This document shows, piece after piece, positions 61,841 through 64,000 of a DNA stretch of 64,000 nt. How positions within the stretch are numbered: the first letter of the stretch is position 1; each line of letters opens with the position of its first letter. Source of the stretch: Thiosulfativibrio zosterae (GTDB lineage Bacteria > Pseudomonadota > Gammaproteobacteria > Thiomicrospirales > Thiomicrospiraceae); contig NZ_AP021888.1 of the NCBI RefSeq assembly GCF_011398155.1, positions 640,001 to 704,000 on the forward strand. Direction: 5' to 3'. The position numbers were made by a program, and so were the translations under genes. Under the pieces are notes generated by a model that had not been told where the DNA came from, searched no databases, and was given only the letters and a program-made list of their open reading frames with translations.

Positions 61841-62782
61841 TTATTTGTTTAAGTCGTAAATTTGAATCACGCCCACAATATTTTCCTGATCGGAAACCAG
61901 CAAAGAAGTAATTTTTTTGGCGTTCATCAATTCTTCGGCTTCTGCGAGTTTGGCTTGGGCATCGATTGTTTTGGGATTTGGACTCATAATGTCTTGCGCC
62001 GTTTTATTGACCAAAGAAGCCAAGTCTTCTTCCATGTGACGACGCAAATCACCATCGGTGATAATCCCTTTACCGTTATCCACAATACATAATCCCAAGC
62101 GCCCTTCGGTCATGGTGTGAATCACCTGGCTCATGCTGGCAGTTGCAGATACAAACGGCAAGTTTTCCGATTTCATTTCGTGCTTGACCAGCGTGAGTAG
62201 CTTTCGTCCCAAACTGCCGCCTGGATGAAAACGCGCAAAGTCTTGCGGTTGAAAATTACGCGCTTCCATCAAGGCCACAGCTAAAGCGTCACCCATGACT
62301 AAAGTGGCGGTGGTTGACGAAGTTGGGGCAAGTTGATGCGGGCAGGCTTCTTGTGGAACTGCAATATTTAAGTGAAAGTGTGAGTTGGTGGCTAAGGTCG
62401 ATTGAGGGCGACCTGTCATGGAAATAATGATATTGCCATTGTCTTTTAAAAAGGGCAGCAGCTTGATGACTTCTTCGGTTTCACCGGAATTGGACAAGGC
62501 TAAAAAGATATCTTGGCGCGACACCATACCCAAATCACCATGAAAGGCTTCCCCCGGATGCATAAAGAAGCAAGGTGTTCCGGTGCTGGCAAGGGTGGCC
62601 ATAATCTTTTTACCTATTAAGCCTGACTTGCCCATGCCACAAATCACTAAACGACCCTGGGTTTCTAAAATGGCTTGAACCGCTTGGGTAAAGTGCTCAT
62701 CTAACTGGCTTTTTAAGTGGTAAATCGCTTGGGCTTCTATGTCAAAAACACGCTTGGCAATGTCAATAGCATTAATGTTCAT
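61841..62782 (-). CDS. kdsD: D-arabinose 5-phosphate isomerase
   Basis: 313 residues. The SIS domain (about 35-175) has LVICGMGKSGLIGKK, CFFMHPGEAFHGDLGM and ALSNSGETEEV. Two CBS domains (about 200-312) follow with GLCIVDNGKGIITDGDLRRHM. It converts ribulose 5-phosphate to arabinose 5-phosphate for Kdo synthesis, fitting its place next to waaA. Confidence 0.94.
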   Translation of the reverse strand: MNINAIDIAKRVFDIEAQAIYHLKSQLDEHFTQAVQAILETQGRLVICGMGKSGLIGKKIMATLASTGTPCFFMHPGEAFHGDLGMVSRQDIFLALSNSGETEEVIKLLPFLKDNGNIIISMTGRPQSTLATNSHFHLNIAVPQEACPHQLAPTSSTTATLVMGDALAVALMEARNFQPQDFARFHPGGSLGRKLLTLVKHEMKSENLPFVSATASMSQVIHTMTEGRLGLCIVDNGKGIITDGDLRRHMEEDLASLVNKTAQDIMSPNPKTIDAQAKLAEAEELMNAKKITSLLVSDQENIVGVIQIYDLNK

Positions 62783-62793
62783 GGGTTTTTTCC

Positions 62794-63441
62794 TTAAAAT
62801 TTGTAGGCGATGTGTAGACCGTGGATGTCAGTGCCAGGGTTTGGTAGCTCAATGTTCGCATTTGATATATGCAGGTAGCGATAGCCAACTTCATAACTTT
62901 TAGATTTCATGCCTAGCCCTAAGATGCTACCAAATTGAAATTGGGTCGATTTAAACTCATTTTCAATGGTGACATCCGACAAAAGTTGTGGTCCTCCGCC
63001 CAATTCTAAGTAGGGTGTAATGGGCGAAAGTTTCCAATCATAATTAAAGACCGGAGAGAGCCCTAGTATGTAACCGTCTTTGTTAAGCGGTTTTGTTTGA
63101 CTGGAATACCAGTAGTTTACATTCACTTCCCAGCGTCCAGAAATCCTAAATTGCTCACTGTTATAGAGGTCGTTTTGCCAGTCGGCACCCAAAGCGACTC
63201 GAACTTGATGAATCGTTTCATCACTGCCTTGATCGATACTCAGTGTTTTGCGCTCGGTATCGAGATTGGGTTTTAAGACGCAAGGGTCTTGACCTTGATA
63301 GCAGGCAAAACCTAAGGAGGCGATAGCGCCCATAATGGTTAAGTTCATCAAAGAGTCATTGGAGGTGTCAGCTTGGCTAGTTGGGCTGACCAATAAGGCC
63401 ATTAAAAAAGTTGGGTAAAACAGTTTTTTTACTAAGGACAT
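62794..63441 (-). CDS. PagL-like lipid A 3-O-deacylase (acyloxyacyl hydrolase family)
   Basis: 215 residues. A signal peptide (about 1-24, cleaved after SQA) is followed by beta strands of a small outer-membrane barrel. The diagnostic C-terminal block is YRYLHISNANIELPNPG with the catalytic His191 and Ser193, ending in aromatic F. The region about 35-75 (with CYQGQDPC) is longer than in typical PagL. It probably trims lipid A in the outer membrane. It is 11 bp upstream of kdsD on the same strand, a sensible LPS grouping. Confidence 0.75.
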   Translation of the reverse strand: MSLVKKLFYPTFLMALLVSPTSQADTSNDSLMNLTIMGAIASLGFACYQGQDPCVLKPNLDTERKTLSIDQGSDETIHQVRVALGADWQNDLYNSEQFRISGRWEVNVNYWYSSQTKPLNKDGYILGLSPVFNYDWKLSPITPYLELGGGPQLLSDVTIENEFKSTQFQFGSILGLGMKSKSYEVGYRYLHISNANIELPNPGTDIHGLHIAYKF

Positions 63442-63520
63442 GCGGCTTCTCTGATAGACTATGTAAAAAATTGAAAACTATTTTAATCGATTAAACACCC
63501 TCAAATTAAATTAAAAGCCT

Positions 63521-64000
63521 ATGTTAGCCATCAAAGACTTCTCAAAAACCAAACTCCTCGTTGTAGGCGATGTCATGTTAGACCAATACTGGTCTGGTCG
63601 CGCCAACCGAATTTCCCCTGAAGCCCCTGTGCCGGTTGTCAAAGTTTCTAGTGACGATATTCGTGCTGGCGGGGCTGCCAATGTGGCGTTAAATATTGCC
63701 GCACTGGGCGCTCAAGTAGATTTAATGGGCATTATTGGCCAGGACGAATTTGGTTCACAACTCGATAGAGTACTCAGTGCCGCGGGTGTTAAGTCGCATT
63801 GGACCTATTCTGATGCGGGTACGATTTGTAAACTGCGTGTGCTGAGCCATCATCAACAGCTCATTCGTATGGATTTTGAAAATCCGGTACCCCAAGCAGA
63901 TGCCCTAGCTTTAACCGAAGCCTTAGCCCAAAAAGTGGCTGGTTATGATGCATTGGTGATTTCTGATTATGCGAAAGGTGCCTTGCAGTTTGTTGAGCAA
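63521..64000 (+). CDS. hldE: HldE N-terminal kinase domain (heptose 7-phosphate kinase), 3' end outside window
   Basis: 160 codons from ATG 63521 to the window edge, no stop. The translation has the ribokinase-fold RfaE features: LLVVGDVMLDQYWSGRANRIS, PEAPVPVVKV, AGGAANVALNIAALGAQV, GIIGQDEFG and DALVISDYAKGAL. HldE phosphorylates heptose 7-phosphate and then forms ADP-heptose for LPS core. It is divergent from the PagL-like gene. Confidence 0.93.
   Translation, partial: MLAIKDFSKTKLLVVGDVMLDQYWSGRANRISPEAPVPVVKVSSDDIRAGGAANVALNIAALGAQVDLMGIIGQDEFGSQLDRVLSAAGVKSHWTYSDAGTICKLRVLSHHQQLIRMDFENPVPQADALALTEALAQKVAGYDALVISDYAKGALQFVEQ

Overview
The window is chromosomal DNA of a moderately AT-rich gammaproteobacterium. 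The order rpsU-yqeY-dnaG-rpoD, ribF-ileS-lspA, sspA-sspB, waaA/kdsD/hldE, Gram-negative porins and an iron-sulfur HemN all fit this. A complete mevalonate operon, a T. ferrooxidans-type gshA and a highly iterated palindrome suggest a Thiomicrospira / Hydrogenovibrio / Thiomicrorhabdus-like sulfur oxidiser. That genus-level guess is inference. I see no prophage, insertion sequence, rRNA operon or CRISPR array.

Layout. 1-3.7 kb (minus): envelope sugar genes (GT9 cut by the window edge, UPF0104-like membrane protein, GT39). 3.9-5.0 kb (plus): sspA-sspB. 11.3-5.0 kb (minus): six-gene mevalonate operon, HMG-CoA reductase > type 2 IPP isomerase > HMG-CoA synthase > mevalonate kinase > second GHMP kinase > diphosphomevalonate decarboxylase. 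11.4-19.6 kb: ppiC, glutathione synthesis (gshA-gshB), a periplasmic-sensor diguanylate cyclase, rsmE, metF and metK. metK follows a leader that I read as a SAM-II riboswitch. 19.9-30.4 kb: EAL/CBS/GGDEF protein, purE/purK, NAD(P)HX repair, uppP, a MidA-type methyltransferase, two small proteins resembling the FliG C-terminal domain, folB, plsY, tsaD. 30.4-35.3 kb: macromolecular synthesis operon and a CAU tRNA. 35.3-40 kb: exported protein, major porin, a repeat zone with four 66-bp hairpin elements around two small DUF1640-like genes, a YkgJ-like protein and a TorF-type porin. 40-45.7 kb: pseudopilin locus (three minor pilin-like proteins, one with an RTX-like tail, a REC-Fis regulator, a PrsK-like kinase, and a separately expressed pilin). 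45.8-52.5 kb: murJ, then ribF-(MNT-HEPN pair)-ileS-lspA. 52.5-58.5 kb: lytic transglycosylase, rlmKL, and two CZB-domain sensors, only one with GGDEF. 58.5-64 kb: hemN, a Uma2-like protein, then LPS genes waaA, kdsD, a PagL-like gene and the 5' part of hldE.

Three themes link regions. (1) The dyad ACCAGGCCTGGT occurs nine times exactly, plus near-copies, both inside genes (in all three reading frames) and at the tips of intergenic terminator hairpins. (2) Cyclic-di-GMP enzymes are frequent and have unusual sensor domains. (3) Genes are tightly coupled by ATGA/GTGA overlaps, including a toxin-antitoxin-like pair fitted into an essential operon.
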